A DNA stretch of 64,000 bases from Castor canadensis. Taxonomy: Eukaryota; Chordata; Mammalia; Rodentia; Castoridae. The notes beneath the pieces were generated by a model. The model did not search any database and had not been told where the DNA came from. It saw only the letters and a list, made by a program, of their open reading frames with translations. The stretch spans positions 109,508,332-109,572,331 of the forward strand of contig NC_133398.1 in NCBI RefSeq assembly GCF_047511655.1. The letters are read 5' to 3'. The position numbers and the translations under genes are program-made. Below are positions 23,269 through 36,664 of the stretch, piece after piece (within the stretch, counting starts at the first letter, position 1; each line of letters starts with the position of its first letter).

Positions 23269-23481
23269 AGCCGGGCACTGGTGGCTCACGCTTGTCATCC
23301 TAGTTTCATGGGAGGCTGAGATCAGGGGGTCAAATTTCGAGGCTAGCCCAGGAAAATAGTTCATGAGACCTGATCTCCAAAATAACCAGAGCAAAATGGA
23401 CTGGAGGAGTGGCTCAAGTGGGAGAGAACCTGCTTTGCAACTGTGAATCCCTGAGTTCAAATTCTAGTCCCATCAAAACAA
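23269..23481 (+). mobile_element. B1-ID composite SINE
   Basis: GCCGGGCACTGGTGGCTCACGCTTGTCATCC is followed by GGACTGGAGGAGTGGCTCAAGTGGGAGAGAACCTGC and an A-rich tail. Confidence 0.92.
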
Positions 23482-24680
23482 ATAAACAAATCATCAAAAG
23501 AAATGATGTCCCCAAATCTTCCCATTACTAACTCCATCCCAAAGAAGCATTTAGCTAACTGTTGCTTACACTTTCCAAACACTGCTCTCCTAAGCATTTT
23601 CCCTCGATAACCAGCTCAATCTCATTATGAACAGAGAACATAAGTGAATGTCCACTTAAAGCCCCCCGACTCTTAGGACCCCTACTGTCCCACAAAAGTC
23701 CTTGGACACCAGACACTCAAGAGATCCCTTTTTAAATCCAGTGGCCCTATGTTTCCCTGTTCCCATTACACTTCTTTTGATTTATGTCAAATCGAGGATC
23801 AGAGCACATTTCTTATTTTTTTAGTGTACTATAAGATGAATAAAATGTGAGTGGGGGTGACACTGATTACCTCCTGGCTTCATGGGGTTGTGCTGAGGAT
23901 GAAGGTGGTGTTGGAAGTCTCGGATCATTGTTTCAGGGATCTCAGGGCCACAGCTGTGGTTGCAATTATTCAGAGAACTACCATTCTCGCCTCTGCTGTG
24001 GAGCAGACACAGTGGACGGTGACCAGATTCCACGGGAGACCCACCAGCAGAGACCTCGATGGTGACAGCATGAATGCTTCCATGGCCTCCTCAAGAAGGA
24101 AGCTGACATCTCACTGGACCATCTTACATATGTCTCCCTACGGCACCAGAAAGTGCATCCTCCGAGGAGAGAGAGGGAGAGAGAGAGAGCTCACAATGAT
24201 CACTTCATGTCTTTGTGCACCACCAGGTTGCTGTTAGCTCATCCAGGCTCTGAACCTGGATCCAGGGCTGGCAGTGGGATCCTGGATGTGACCTAGAAGG
24301 TGTGATCCAGCATAAAGATGCACCCAGCCCCTCGGGTGGAGGAGGAAGACGTTGGGCAGTTGGGTTCTGACTCCTTCTTCAACATTCATCTCCTAATAAG
24401 ATCCTGGCTTGGTCCCGCCCCCGCCCCCCACTTCCTAAACCAGTTTCACTAAAGAGCTGTAGGAGGCATGGATGCAGAACCAGAATTGCTGCTGGACTTC
24501 ATGTGGACAGGCATAGGGAGGAAGGGCTGGGACTGGGTCCCTATGAAACAGCCAGATAACTTTCTCCCTACTTCAAAGTTTCTACAACAGATGTTTTTGA
24601 CTCATGATGGGTTATATTCTGATAAACTCACCCTCAGTTGAAAATACCTGAAGCAGAAAATGAATTTTCTACAATTAACC
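23482..24680. other. Non-coding stretch
   Basis: No nameable element or exon is seen. Confidence 0.4.
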
Positions 24681-24697
24681 TGTGGGGATCCCCTTGG

Positions 24698-24800
24698 TTT
24701 TCGGTTTTTGTTTTTGTTTTTTATGCAGTATCGGGGCTTGAACTCAGGGTCTCATGCTTGCTGGGTGGGTGCTGTAACAGTGAGCCACTCCACCAGCCCC
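24698..24800 (-). mobile_element. ID SINE, reverse, with perfect 15-bp target-site duplication
   Basis: TCGGGGCTTGAACTCAGGGTCTCATGCTTGC...GAGCCACTCCACCAGCCCC is flanked by TGGGGATCCCCTTGG at 24683-24697 and 24801-24815. Confidence 0.93.
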
Positions 24801-25424
24801 TGGGGATCCCCTTGGGATTGCAGGACTGACTGGGTGCCAGCGTGGCTGCCAGCATCCAGCCATTTCAGCAGAGGATCAGACTGCCTATTGCTAGTCCAGA
24901 GAAAGATCAAAAGTCAGAATTTGAATTAAGAGCTTTACCAAATGTGTATTGCTTTCATATCTTAAAAAAAAAAGCAAAACATAAGCTGGAGACTTGAGGA
25001 AACAAAGTATTCGCAAAAGCTGCTTCTGATTAAAAACAAGACAGGACAGAGGAGGCAGAGGAAGAACAGAGGATGGCTCAGCAAACTGATGGTAGCTGTG
25101 ACTACCTAAGAGAGAGTTTTTGTTCTTCCTAACCCCCCACCACCAAGAAAAAAGAAGTAATTTGGTGGGAGGAACATAGAAAAAAAATAACAAATCAGAT
25201 ATTATCATTGGAGAAAGATAAAATCAAGGAAGGCAAATTGAGGACTGAGGCAAAGGCTTATTCCACAGTGCCTAATTAATACCTTTTGTAATGGATTTGA
25301 ATTTGAGTCTACATTTTAAAGGTGATGTTCACATTAGAGCAAAAATGAAGAAAGTCAATTCTTATAAAAATATTTACCAGAAACTCTTTGAATTTCCATG
25401 GCACTTTAAAAAGGAGTCATCAAT

Positions 25425-25699
25425 TTTTTTGGGCAGTGCTGGGGTTTGAACTCAGGGTTTCACGCTTGCTAGGCAAGCACTCTACCACTTTTTACTGGGT
25501 ACGTTTTTAATTTGAAGTCTTCTTATAGCTATTCCTTTTTGCTTTTGGTTTCCAATTGCATGGTATATTTTGTGATGGGTTTGTTTTTCTAAGATAGGGT
25601 CTCACAAATTATTTGCCCAGGCTGGCTTTGAACCGTGATCCTCCTGATCTCTGCATCCTGATTAGCTAGGATTACAGGCCTGAGCCACCATGTCTGGCA
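25425..25699 (-). mobile_element. B1-ID composite SINE, reverse, halves separated by extra DNA
   Basis: The ID half at 25425-25495 (GGGGTTTGAACTCAGGGTTTCACGCTTGC) and the B1 half at about 25570-25699 are separated by about 70 bp unlike the usual linker. Short TCATCAAT direct repeats flank the whole. Either a later insertion or two independent SINEs would explain this. Confidence 0.75.
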
Positions 25700-27794
25700 T
25701 CATCAATGGCTCTTATAATGAATCACTGCCTTTAGCCTGAGTTTTTGGTCTTAGCATCCTGCACGATACAGTCAAAGTTCACAAGGTGCTGGTACCTACA
25801 CCCTGCCTTCCTCTCCCAGGCAAAATTTTCCCCCAGTCTGTATTTTCTGCACCACCACCGTGATTCACAGTAGCAGAGACTGGGTGAAAAAACAGCCACA
25901 TCCATTCTTCTAATCCTTACAAGGTTCATTTCCCCCCCAGGCATCATCTGTGTGTCTCAGGCTATTTGAATCCCAAGGGACAGAGACGATCTCAGGCTGC
26001 TCAGGCAGGTGAGGAACTGTGAGGCCACCTTGTCTGTGAAGGAACTGAGCTAACCCTGGGCTCCTCTGAGTGGTCACCTTCACCAGGCTTGGTCTCTCTC
26101 TCAGCCTTTCTTTTCTGTCTTCTTGCTGCTCTTGCCGTTACTCACTGGTTCCCCTCCAGTGTCCTCTGTCCTCTTTGTCCTCATCACATGACTTTCTTAT
26201 GACTTCAGATTCTCTCTGTCTCCTTTCAGTTTGATTCACACAACCTGATTCTCTTACTTTTGAGTAAAACTCCCAACAGTAGGAAGCCATGGTTCTAGTG
26301 CACTCCTCTTTGGCTGGTCCTGGGGGAGGCGACACCGATCGGTCGATCGGACAGGGATGGGGTGGCCTCTGTAACAGGACACATGGCTGCCAGGTCTTTG
26401 ACGACAGCAGGACTGGTGGATCCTTAGTCTAGCATTCGTGTGAGTCGAATCCTATCTGTGGGTCATTCTTTGTGGCAGAAAGGGAAACTAGCCAGCATAA
26501 CCAAAAAGGAAACAAGGCTCAGGTATGAATCTTGATTGTCTTATTCTCTGCCCCAAGAGAACTGGTGATGATGTCTGTTTGCTACCCCCGGCCTCTTCAC
26601 CTCACCAGCTTCACTCCAGGATCTAGAACCCACCCTCCTCCAAGTTCACCTGGCCAGGTGTCTGCAAGGGGCTGTGTGATGGGAGTTTCCTGTCACTTAG
26701 ATTATCTTTGGACCTCACTGTCTGGGGCTTGGCAACAGGTTTTAATGAGCTCTTGGGGGCTTTTTGTTCATGATCCCTGGGCACTAACCTCCCCAGGACC
26801 TCAGGCCTGGCCTGCCTTCCCTTTTCTGCTGCTGGGAAGGTCCCTCCCTATACCAGAGGCACATTTTCTCCACTGAGGTCGCAGTTCTCAGGCTGACCCC
26901 TCCCCAGGTTCAGCTGGGCCGAGCTGGACAAGCCCACTATGACAGGGTGTGTGAGGTGACAGACGGGGCAAGTTTATTAGACATGCACTGTGTTTTCTCA
27001 GTCTCTATTCCCTGTCCGCCTCCCTCTGGACTGCCCTCACTGCTGGCACCTGCCAAGTCCCTTCTCCCCAGCCAGCTCTTGCTCCTGAGTTGTGTCTGGG
27101 ATGCACTCTAGTGCCAGGGACTTACCAGTTTTAATCTTAGGTGTGAGAAGTGACCCAGCTTCTCTCTCCAGGATGTGACCAGATTGCCTGTCCCAAGGGC
27201 ACGTGCTCCCGGGGAGTCCTACTGCCTTTACCTCTCTGTTGTAATCACTGCCTGTTTCCCTGGGGTGGAGGGGAACCCCAGAGGACAGCTGTGCACCCAT
27301 CCCTTGCTAACACCCTGAACAGATGGTACACAGAGAACATCTAAGAAATAGTCATCCGATGCTGAATGTTTGGGGTTCAAATTTGACTCCGGCTGGTGGC
27401 CTCTTCTTCATTCTACATTGAACGAATGTGGGAATTCCTAGAGGTGTGTTAGTAATAACAACAGACAATATTTCTAGAAGAACTATAGAGACTTAGATGA
27501 ATTTCTCATTAATACCAGTGCATGGCGTGGTTATAGCTCAGACCCAATTGGCCCTCTGAATTCTCAGGCTCTGCAGGTGAGGAATGAAAACATTTTTTAA
27601 AAAATTCCTTCTGCATTGAACACACACCAACCGAATTTTTTTCTTGTCATGGTTCTCTATGCAATACAGTCTCACCAGTGTCCACTACTGCTTACATTGC
27701 ATTAGGTATTGTGGGTAAATTAGAGAGACTGTCAAGTGCACAGGAGGAGGTATATAGGCTCTATTTTACACAAGGGACTTGAAAATCTTGATTT
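25700..27794. other. Non-coding stretch
   Basis: Nothing nameable is seen, apart from a CpG-bearing palindromic string at 26335-26350. The open frame at 26532-26876 (114 codons) lacks domain features. Confidence 0.4.
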
Positions 27795-27978
27795 GTTTTT
27801 GCAGCACTGGGGTTCGAACTCAGGGCCTCCACCTTGAGCCACTCTACCAGCCCTTTTTTGTGATGGATATTTTTGAGATAGTGGCTCACGAACTATTCAC
27901 CTGGGCTGGCTTTGAACCGCGATCCTCCTGATCTCTGCCTCCTGAGTGTCCTCACAGGCGTGAGCACCGGCACCCAGC
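27795..27978 (-). mobile_element. B1-ID composite SINE, reverse
   Basis: CACTGGGGTTCGAACTCAGGGCC...CACTCTACCAGCCC leads into the B1 half, ending GTGAGCACCGGCACCCAGC. Confidence 0.9.
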
Positions 27979-28402
27979 AAACATCTTGAATTTTGGTGTC
28001 CTTTGTGGACCTGGACCCCCTCCCCCATGGACACTGGGGGCTGGTTGTACTATTTTTGACTCCAGTCTACAGGATGGAGAGGAAAACCAAGTGGAGGTGG
28101 AGTTGAAACTGGACTTTCTGGTCCCAAACTTGCCCTGGTGACCTCTTTGCCATCCAGTCCCTGGAGTCCCTCTGCTTCGAAGTGCATTAGGGGCCCACAG
28201 GACACTGAAAATGCAGCTCTCAGGGTTTTTATGAGGGTTTTTAGGAATCTTGAGAATCTCCTTAGCATCAAAACTAAAAACAAACCCCAAACCCACAGCG
28301 GCCTGCCGAGGAAGGCATGCATTTAAAAAAGCTGTAATTCTTAGTAATGGATCTCAACTCAATTCCCCCATCCTGTTTTTGTTGTTGGTGCTGGTGGTGG
28401 TG
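27979..28402. other. Flank of the TLNRD1 retrocopy
   Basis: Unique-looking sequence with no nameable element. A short GGTGGTGGTG/GTTGTTG string adjoins the A-rich tail. Confidence 0.4.
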
Positions 28403-28430
28403 TTTTTTATTTTATTTTATTTTATTTTTT
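28403..28430 (-). repeat. A-rich tail, (TAAAA)n type, ending the TLNRD1 copy
   Basis: The plus strand is a T-run patterned TTTTA; the minus strand reads AAAAAATAAAATAAAAT and so on directly after the ATTAAA signal. It looks like a genomic poly(A) tail that has become a pentanucleotide repeat. An unrelated microsatellite at this position is possible but would be a coincidence. Confidence 0.6.
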
Positions 28431-28442
28431 ACCCAAAACAGG

Positions 28443-28448
28443 TTTAAT
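28443..28448 (-). promoter_or_regulatory. Polyadenylation signal ATTAAA of the TLNRD1 copy
   Basis: The minus strand reads ATTAAA here, about 12 nt before the A-rich run begins. This is the usual spacing between a variant poly(A) signal and the cleavage site. Confidence 0.55.
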
Positions 28449-29475
28449 GACATTTTTAAACTTGAATTCCATATTCTTGCAATAAACACAGCCATATAAG
28501 CAAGAGAAACAGCCAATATGACTTTCTTCTCTCTACTGTACAATAGTGAAAAATGCTTTTCAGATCTGTGGGAAATACATGGTTTAAGCACAACAAATTC
28601 TAAGAAAACAGTAAATTATACAGACTTAAAGAATGTATGAGGTTGCCCATGTGGCCCTCTCAGGCCTCCAGAACTGTAAATAAATCTGTTGTTCTTTTAG
28701 TAAGAAACTGTTCAACTATTAACCAAGATTGACAATGTTACCATTACTACCCACCTCTCAAACTCCTTTAAACTTCTGCAGAAAAGATAAACTATCTTAA
28801 ATTTCAAACTATTCAAATCACAATCAGCAACCATTCTTCCAACATGTGATCAACCATGGCACATCAAGATCACAAAAATAAGCTTTTGCCTGCAATTATG
28901 CTGCAGTTCTAGCATTAACACTTTCCAGAATATTTAACAGTCTAGAACTTTCTAAATTTTTTTTTCTAAAATCATGGGATCTTGTCTGCCTCATCCCTGT
29001 GCACATGAAAGATGCTAAGCACTCTGACTTGATACCCAGTGCTGAGGTTCCAAACATAGATCCTCTGAGCTGGGGAGGCTGGCGTCCCACACAGGATTAA
29101 GGAAGTGCTTTAATCTGAAAATGACAGGCAGAATACAAATGAGACTTCAGTCAGCCTGAACCTGGTTCATTAGGATGGAAAGATGAGCAGACAAAGGGAG
29201 CTAAATTGCTTTCCTGGAGAAACTAGAGACAAGGCAAAAACCCCCACTAACAGCCCACCACAGGCACTATATATAATTCAATCATATTTGTGTCACCTGC
29301 CTTTAAAAAGAGTATGACATACATGTGTCTCTTCTTGGGCCCTAGGCTGCTCAAAGGAATAATCCCTTAAGGGAAAAGGAGAAAGGGCTGCAAACAGAAT
29401 AACCACACGACCAAGGTCGCCTTTTCCTCAGATGATGCAAAGCATGCAAAATTAGTTCTTGAAAATTCAATCATT

Positions 29476-29690
29476 GCACTGGTTACTCATGCCTGTAATC
29501 CTAGCTACTTGGGAGGCTGAGATTAGGAGAATCAAGGTTCAGGGCCAGGCAGGGCAAAGAGTTCAAGAGACTCCATCTCCAAAATAACCAGAGCAAAATG
29601 CACTGGAGGAGTGGCTCAAATGTAGAGCACCTGCTTTGCAAGCTCCAAGCCCCTGAGTTTAAACTGCAGTCCCACCAAAAAAATTAAAAG
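29476..29690 (+). mobile_element. B1-ID composite SINE inside the TLNRD1 3'-UTR-like region
   Basis: GCACTGGTTACTCATGCCTGTAATCC...GCACTGGAGGAGTGGCTCAAATGTAGAGCACCTGC is followed by an A-rich tail. It lies antisense to the TLNRD1 copy. Confidence 0.9.
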
Positions 29691-30277
29691 AGTTACAATG
29701 ATCGCAAAAAGCCATCTGAGAAACATAACAATTTAATAGATGAAATAAATACTCCAGTACATGCAAGGTAAAAACTTGACATTGGGGGAAAAAAAATCAC
29801 TCTATAGTGTAAATTAAAAAATAAAGCACACGCTCACAGTAGCTTCCCCCCACTTGCAAATCACGTAGCGAAGTCATACTCTTTCCACACCAAGTATATC
29901 CCTAGTTCAAACAAACAAACAAATACAAAAAAAGGTAGCTACATCCATGTGTAAGGAGTGAAAACTGAGGTAACTTTTTAATTAAAAAAAAATGAACCCA
30001 TGACCTCCTTCCTGCCTGATTACTAATAAAATTTAATTGATGGGCTGGAATGAAGGGTAATGCCACAACCAGTAATTACCCAACTTCCATCTCCCAGTCC
30101 CTACTGGGTATGGGCGGGTGGATCCCTGGGCCCTCCAGGTGCTTGTGTTAAATTGTGTGCATGGCCCTGCTTTTTGAAGATTCCTCTTGAGCATTTGACA
30201 CGAGGGGGAGGGGGTGTCACCCATGATTTCTTTGGTATAAATGCAGAGGGGCAGAGAATAAGTGTCTCCCTTTAGCC

Positions 30278-30334
30278 TGGGGGTGGGGGTGGGGAAAGAA
30301 GGAGTATGGGGTGCGTGTGTGTAGGGGTGGGGGT
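30278..30334 (+). repeat. G-run cluster with G-quadruplex potential just past the TLNRD1 stop
   Basis: G-runs of 4-5 occur at 30279, 30285, 30291, 30308, 30324 and 30329, with single-T loops between the first three. The G-rich strand is opposite to the TLNRD1 sense strand, so a transcript of the copy would be C-rich here. Confidence 0.5.
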
Positions 30335-30335
30335 G

Positions 30336-31492
<1,157 letters not shown>

Positions 31493-32519
31493 TCAGCTAG
31501 CCAGGGCCGTCGTGCCTCCCGCGCACCATCATGCCAGACACCGCCGCGGGCAGGGCGCACTGGGCTGCGGCAGGCCCGAGGGCCTGGGAACGCTTGCAGG
31601 CTTTTGAGGGCGCGGGGAGGGCCTGCGGCGACCGGCCTCCTGGAGGGCTTGCAGGAACCATGAACTGGGGCGCAACACACTCACAGCCCGCGCTCCTTGC
31701 CGCCCTGCTGCCTGGAAAGTCCCTTCGGCTGGGTCGCCTTCCTGAGCATGGCAAGTTATGCAATTAATACTCAAATGCATTTTTCTTTCTCAGAGATTCA
31801 AATAAGTGGGAAATACAGAAAATCGAACGTGAGGACCCCCCCCCACTCCAGGCAGCTTGCTTCTCCCTGCTTTATTCCTTGGGGATGACAATTGTGGGGC
31901 GTTTGTCATGGATCTTCCTTCAAGTCCTCTTCTGTGTGCTCAATATGCATGTATGGCCGTGGAATAAAGTCCCTTTTCACATACATGATGTACTCTGTGC
32001 ATTGCTGTTACAGCATTGTCCCCAACTCCAGTCCCACAGAGGACGCCTCAGCTCAGAGATCTTTCCATGACCGCAGTCACAAATGGATCACCCTTTTCTA
32101 TTTGAGCACTTTGAGCTCTTACCTGAGAGGTGGAAATTTGGTTTGGTGTCAGCAAAATTGCAAATTGAAGCTTACTTTTGTCTATAAAAATGTTATCGCT
32201 GTTATTATTTCATTTTAAATGCCCCAAACAACATGATTGCTCATTCAGTGTTGAGGTGTATGGTTCACAGAGTCAGAGCCACTCACACTTTCTAGAATGT
32301 GGAAGGTCTCCCATTTTGTTTTGTTAAAGGCAGTGACACCCAGTGTCTCTCTGCCCAGGGACAGCCCCGCCATGGTGCTCACAAGAGTGGCTTGGGTGGG
32401 CTTGCTACACTTGTCTTCCCCGTGGCATAATGGCCTTCCAGCATTGGCGAGTCCCTGTGCCCCGTCAGACACTGACTGGAGATGGGCACAAGGGGTTTCC
32501 CTGCACAATCCGGGCCTAC

Positions 32520-32765
32520 AAGGTGTGTTTGTGTGGTGTGTGTGTGTGTATGAAATGTGTTCATCACGTGTGGGCTGTGTGTGATGTGTGGTAAGTGTGG
32601 TGTGTGAGAGGTGTGGGTACATGCTATGTCCTGAGCTGTGGTGTGTGTGTAGTGTATTTAAATAGTGTGTGGAGGGTGTGTGTTGTGATGTGTGGTGTGT
32701 ATGTGTTTGTGTATTTATGACATATGTGATATATCACTGTTGTGTGTGTGTGTGTGTGTGTGTGA
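32520..32765. repeat. TG-rich cryptic repeat tract
   Basis: Diverged GTGTGTG/GTGGTGTG sequence with a perfect (TG)n of about 11 units near 32739-32763. Confidence 0.85.
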
Positions 32766-33497
32766 TGTGGAGGGTGTGTGTAGACGCCAGCCTGCTCCTC
32801 TGCACTGGCCCACTCACGTGACAGTGGGAAGTCCAAGGGAAGGTGGCTGACCCAGGAGAGAAGCGGTAAGGAGCACTGTCCCCTGACTCACCCCTTCTAT
32901 CACTTGTAACCATCATTGGAGGGACAGAAGTATTAAGTACCTAGGGTGCGAGTATTTCCCCATCCTTGCGGCATTCTGGGAGGATGGTGAACACCCAGCG
33001 AATCTTCTTGTGGGATGGTTTGTGCAGAAACGAGTCTCTCAGAGGTAACTTTAGGGGAAATAGGACTCAATGCATAGCTTGTGAACAACTTTTACTGGTT
33101 AGTTTGACTGGAATCCATTGCGTGGACGTGTGTGTTTTTACTGCCTTCAAAGGCCTGTTGGCAGCCTTGTTTTCTGTTATCAGAGGGATTGGTGTAGCCA
33201 ATCCAATGTTGATTTTCTTTCCCCCTAATTTGGCTTAAAATTACAGTTTTTCTCTTCCACTAGCACCTGGAGTTTTCAGTTTCTGGAACTTTCCACTAGT
33301 GTTCAGAGGAAGGCTTTTGTCATCAGGAGTTAGTACATGGAGGCTAGACCTGAATCCATGGCCACAGAACAGTTGTTTAAAGATGGCGCCCATTTTGGAC
33401 CCCTAGGATACAACCTGGAGGTTGGATCCTTTAGAATACCGGAGTGATCAGTGAGAAACCATGAGAATTAAGCTTCTGAATCATGGTCACATAATTT

Positions 33498-33560
33498 TTA
33501 AACCTTCTTTTCCTCCCTCCCTCCCTTCCTTCTCTCCTCCTTCCTTCCTTCCTTCTCTGG
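33498..33560. repeat. (CCTT)n/CT-rich tract
   Basis: Pyrimidine-only stretch of CCTCCCTCCCTTCC and CCTTCCTTCC units. Confidence 0.85.
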
Positions 33561-35164
33561 TATACTGTTTCTTTTCCCTGAGAATTTAAGTGTTTACATT
33601 TTATATATTTATGTCTTTCCCTTTCTTTAAAAAGCATTTTGTCATATTATATAAATAATTTACTTCATTGCTTAACAAATTGTAGAAAGTGAAAGTCCCC
33701 TATCTGTCTCCCAGAGATGACTTCATTATTCTTGGCTCTTTTCCAATCTTACCTGCATTCTGCCTTGGATAGTGAGATTTGACACTAGCCCACCATTTGA
33801 GTCACCAGGTCACCAGTTGATTTTACCTAACCTTGCCCCACTGAAGAGAAGAGGGCAGTCATGAATTCACACTCAACGAGTGGCGGAGGTTCCCAGGGCT
33901 GGGGATGCCTTCTAAAATGATTACCCAGGGACTAGGCATACTGAAGTTATTTTCAGTAATACACATTGCATAGGGTTCCCTGTATTATGTGCTTTTTCTT
34001 TTTTCTTTTTCCTATTTCCCTTTGAGGTTGGTAACAGAATGGACATAGAGTCAAGAAATCAGATGGAGCTCAAAATACAGTATCAGCCTTAGTCCACACA
34101 CAGGGCTTTGGGGAGACCTCTTTCCTCTCCTAAGTGTTGACCTTGAGAGGCCAGCTTGATGTGCCTCCTGTATGGAAGACAGAGCGACATCAGGTGCTGT
34201 CATCCCAAAGCCTGGACTCCACACTGGTCATCTGCTGAGGCAGAAGCACCAGCGTTGGCACCCATCTGTAGCTCCTGCTGCCTGGCCAGGGGGCCAAGTG
34301 GGTAGCATTTTCTTCCCAGAGCGCCTGCATTTTTTGAGGATAAGGTGAATGTTTGTGTTTTCATGAAGCCATGCACAAGGAATGTGACTCTTAGAAAGAG
34401 CCCTATTTGTTAAAATTATAATTGGGTGTTGGGATCTTCATGTCCTGCCTCACTGTGGTCATCCACACTTGGTCTCATGAAAGACCATGGAATGAGGACA
34501 GCATCTGGCTCTGACGACCTGGGCTCAACCCTTCCAGTTGAGAGAATTCTGCTGTCATTTTGCTTATAATTTTCACTAATGACCTGAGTTTCTCTTTGGC
34601 CACTAAATATTTCAAAGCAACTGATTTTTTTACTTCATCCAAGAAACTGATGAGACCATGGGTCACCCAGACTAACTATATGGAGGGACTGCATGAATCA
34701 AATAATACATTAATGCACAAATATGCATAATTTATTTGAGTCACTATTCACGCCTGATTACACCGTGGGCCGTTTCAGATGTTTTAAAGCCAGGCCTGGC
34801 TGGCCCCTGAAGACACCCTCTACTGTCATTTCCTCAGGAAATGAGCTCACCTCCCCTTATGGAGGAGCTTTTAAAAAATGCCTGTGTTCCCTCCCTGTGA
34901 TGCCAACTCCAGAGGGCTGGGACCAGCTACAGCTTTTCAGTTGCTCCTTAGAATGGCTGGCAGAGTTCTGGGAAGCAAACCTACCCTCCACACCTTTAAA
35001 TTTGCAGAGGGAGAATGGTGGAGACAGGGAGAAGGAAGGAATGAAGAAAAGCAGCTGTGTGACTTGGTTGGCGCTTGTGGCCTTTCTGGACCAAGCAAGG
35101 GGTCAATGCTTTGGCCAAAGGGAGATGGAATCCTGGCATGATTATCAAAGTGTGAAGGTCAAGG

Positions 35165-35290
35165 TTCTCCTGTCAGACTTGTTAGAGTCCTGCTTCTGTA
35201 CCTTACCAGCTGTGGGGCATTGGGCTACTCACCCAACCTCTCTGTTCCTTAGATTTGATGGCTTAGGAATGGAGGATGACAGCTATCCCT
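35165..35290 (+). mobile_element. MIR SINE fragment
   Basis: GAGTCCTGCTTCTGTACCTTACCAGCTGTGGGGCATTGGGC, CCAACCTCTCTGTTCCTTAG and then GGAATGGAGGATGACAGC follow MIR order. Confidence 0.65.
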
Positions 35291-36117
35291 TCCTTCTCCC
35301 TGTCTCCGTCATGTATTGAGAAGTGCTGAGATCAGACCCCGTTCACAGAAGAATGAGTGGGAGATGACCAGAGACTCCAAGGCTGCTGTGTGCAGACCCA
35401 CCTGGGGATGGGGAAGAAGGCTGGTTGTTTTCACAGGTGACTTCTTCAGACGTTGGGTGAAGGCTGTGTTACTCCCCTGTGCCCTTAAGTTCCAATGCAG
35501 TCATCTGGCAGCCTGGATCTAGAACCCCAGAGGACACCAAAGTCTGTGGCTGCTCCAATCCCATGCTTTCGTGTGTAAGGGATGCATATCTCCTGGGTGC
35601 CTTAAATCACGATTTACAAATCTTAATCCAAGGTAAATTGTTGTTATACCCTATTGTTCAGTGAAAATGGCAAGAAAAGAAGTCTGTGGACGTCTAGTAT
35701 AGACATGATATTTTTCTTCTGAATATTTTCTGTCTGTGGTTGATTGAATCCATGGATGCAGAACCCTGTGAATATGAAGGAATGACTGTATTTTTTTCCC
35801 CTCCTTGTTTTTTCAAACTTACTGCAGAGCACCGTGCAAAGCTCTCATCTTTCAAAATGTGATGCCAGGCTCTGGCCTGGGTTTGGCACACAGACAGTCA
35901 GAAGTTAGATTTTACACTTTAAAATCTCCACGGCCGTCAGGCCATTGCTCCAGCCCCTTGTCCTAACCTAACACAAGACCTCCCCAACACTCCAGTGGGC
36001 TCATCCCGTGTCACAGGCCTCTCTCCCGATTGTCCAACCTGCTTCTAGGTTGCCTCACCCTCTCTCTCCCTCCTCCAGCCTTCCCCCTGCCACCACCAGT
36101 GGGGGAATCCTTTTTTC

Positions 36118-36342
36118 ATGAAAGCTCAGGATTTTTCACCATTACTGACATTTTGACTGGGTGTGTAGGGGAGGACAGGGGGGCTGTCCTGTGCATTGTA
36201 AGATATTTGGCACCATGCCTGGCCTCTGCCCATGAGAAGCCAGTAGCATTTTAAATCCCAGCTGAGACAACCAGAAATATCTCCAGACGTGGCAAATATC
36301 CCCTGGGGACAGGGGCAAATCATTCCTGGTTGGGATCCTCTG
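36118..36342 (+). mobile_element. MER5A-like hAT-Charlie DNA transposon fragment
   Basis: ACTGACATTTTGACTGG, GGGGCTGTCCTGTGCATTGTAAGATATTTGGCA, CAACCAGAAATATCTCCAGACGTGGCAAATATCCCCTGG and GTTGGGATCC match the MER5A consensus order as I know it. Confidence 0.85.
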
Positions 36343-36557
36343 TGATAAATGAATGCATACTGCTTTTAACCTTAGCTCAAACATGGAGATTGGGGGACAG
36401 GTAGCATGCAGTGAAGGAGAGGTGACATCAGAAAATGATGCCATGGAAAGCCAGGTTGTTGCCCAGTCTCTCACATGTAGGAAGAGGTCAAGGCTCCCAT
36501 CTCTTCTCTCTTTCCACCTAAGTCCACACTTAGGAAAAAGCATTCTGATACTAGGGT

Positions 36558-36664
36558 TTTGTTTCTGTTTTTTTATTTTGGTGGTGGCAGTACTGGGGTT
36601 TGAACTCAGGGCCTCTTCAGGCTTGCTAGGCAGTGTTCTACCACTTGAGCCACTCCACCAGCAG
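36558..36664 (-). mobile_element. ID SINE, reverse, with 12-bp target-site duplication
   Basis: GTACTGGGGTTTGAACTCAGGGCC...CACTTGAGCCACTCCACCAGC is flanked by AAGCATTCTGAT at 36538-36549 and 36669-36680. Confidence 0.9.

Larger units (their letters stand above)
31746..36117. other. Non-coding region
   Basis: It contains a TG-rich tract at 32520-32765, a CT-rich tract at 33500-33560 and a probable MIR at about 35165-35290. The open frame 34723-35319 (198 codons) overlaps that MIR and has no domain. Confidence 0.45.

Noticed and set aside
34723..35319. 198-codon plus-strand frame, the longest outside low complexity and TLNRD1
   Set aside because: Its 3' part lies in a MIR element, and there is no recognisable domain or promoter.
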